From a virus: DNA of 27,943 nucleotides. The stretch is from IMG/VR virus record IMGVR_UViG_3300021371_000083, positions 1 through 27,943 of that record; one strand, 5' to 3'. The notes beneath the pieces are model-generated. The model was not told the origin of the DNA. It saw only the letters and a program-made list of their open reading frames with translations, and did not search any database. Each line of letters begins with the position of its first letter. Within the stretch, counting starts at the first letter, position 1. This document shows, piece by piece, positions 27,923 to 27,943 of this stretch. Made by a program: the position numbers and the translations under genes.

Positions 27923-27943
27923 TTTTGTATTTTAGTTCTCCTT

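Overview
The window is part of the genome of a tailed double-stranded DNA phage (Caudoviricetes). The right side carries a large terminase, a protease-scaffold, a capsid decoration protein, an HK97-fold major capsid protein and a 2,114-residue virion protein, with a PhoH-like ATPase at the head of that half. The DNA is AT-rich. The host cannot be named; a short lipoprotein with a C-terminal membrane segment, possibly a unimolecular spanin, weakly favours a Gram-negative host.

Left part (1-6.7 kb): a dense array of more than 20 mostly tiny genes. A short rightward block (187-1541) includes a cloverleaf-shaped RNA gene at about 500-611. It faces a long leftward array (6645 down to 1751). Nearly every small gene or pair has its own sigma70-type promoter (TTGACA-like, 17-bp spacer, TAnnnT-like) ending only 4-9 bases before the ATG, so the mRNAs should be leaderless or almost so. 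Shine-Dalgarno sequences are absent from these genes. Six copies of a ~50-bp imperfect palindrome lie just after stop codons, in both transcription directions, and divide the array into units. Several small proteins are paralogous, suggesting growth by duplication of cassettes.

Middle (6.65-16.98 kb): a gene-free control region with TTGTACAA palindromes precedes the rightward phoH-like gene and the giant virion protein, whose C-terminus is a leishmanolysin-like metalloprotease domain. Then come small genes on both strands (including one with an antitoxin Xre/MbcA/ParS-like motif), a tail-fibre-like protein, and a probable lysis or membrane group: holin-like, spanin-like, and membrane-anchored GAF protein.

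Right part (17.0-27.9 kb): a zinc-ribbon/AT-hook protein overlaps a phage sigma factor with a Cys-rich insert. They are followed by a tandem-HTH protein, a beta-helix protein, a C2H2-ERCC4 nuclease, TerL, protease-scaffold, decoration protein, MCP, terminator, a SAP-like protein, a neck-like protein and a small structural protein. No portal is seen.

A second promoter type, RGTGTA(A/C)-like with no -35 box and the G 14-15 bases before the ATG, precedes several genes of the right-hand half. I infer that the phage sigma factor reads it as a late promoter, also giving leaderless mRNAs, while genes inside late operons use ordinary Shine-Dalgarno sites.
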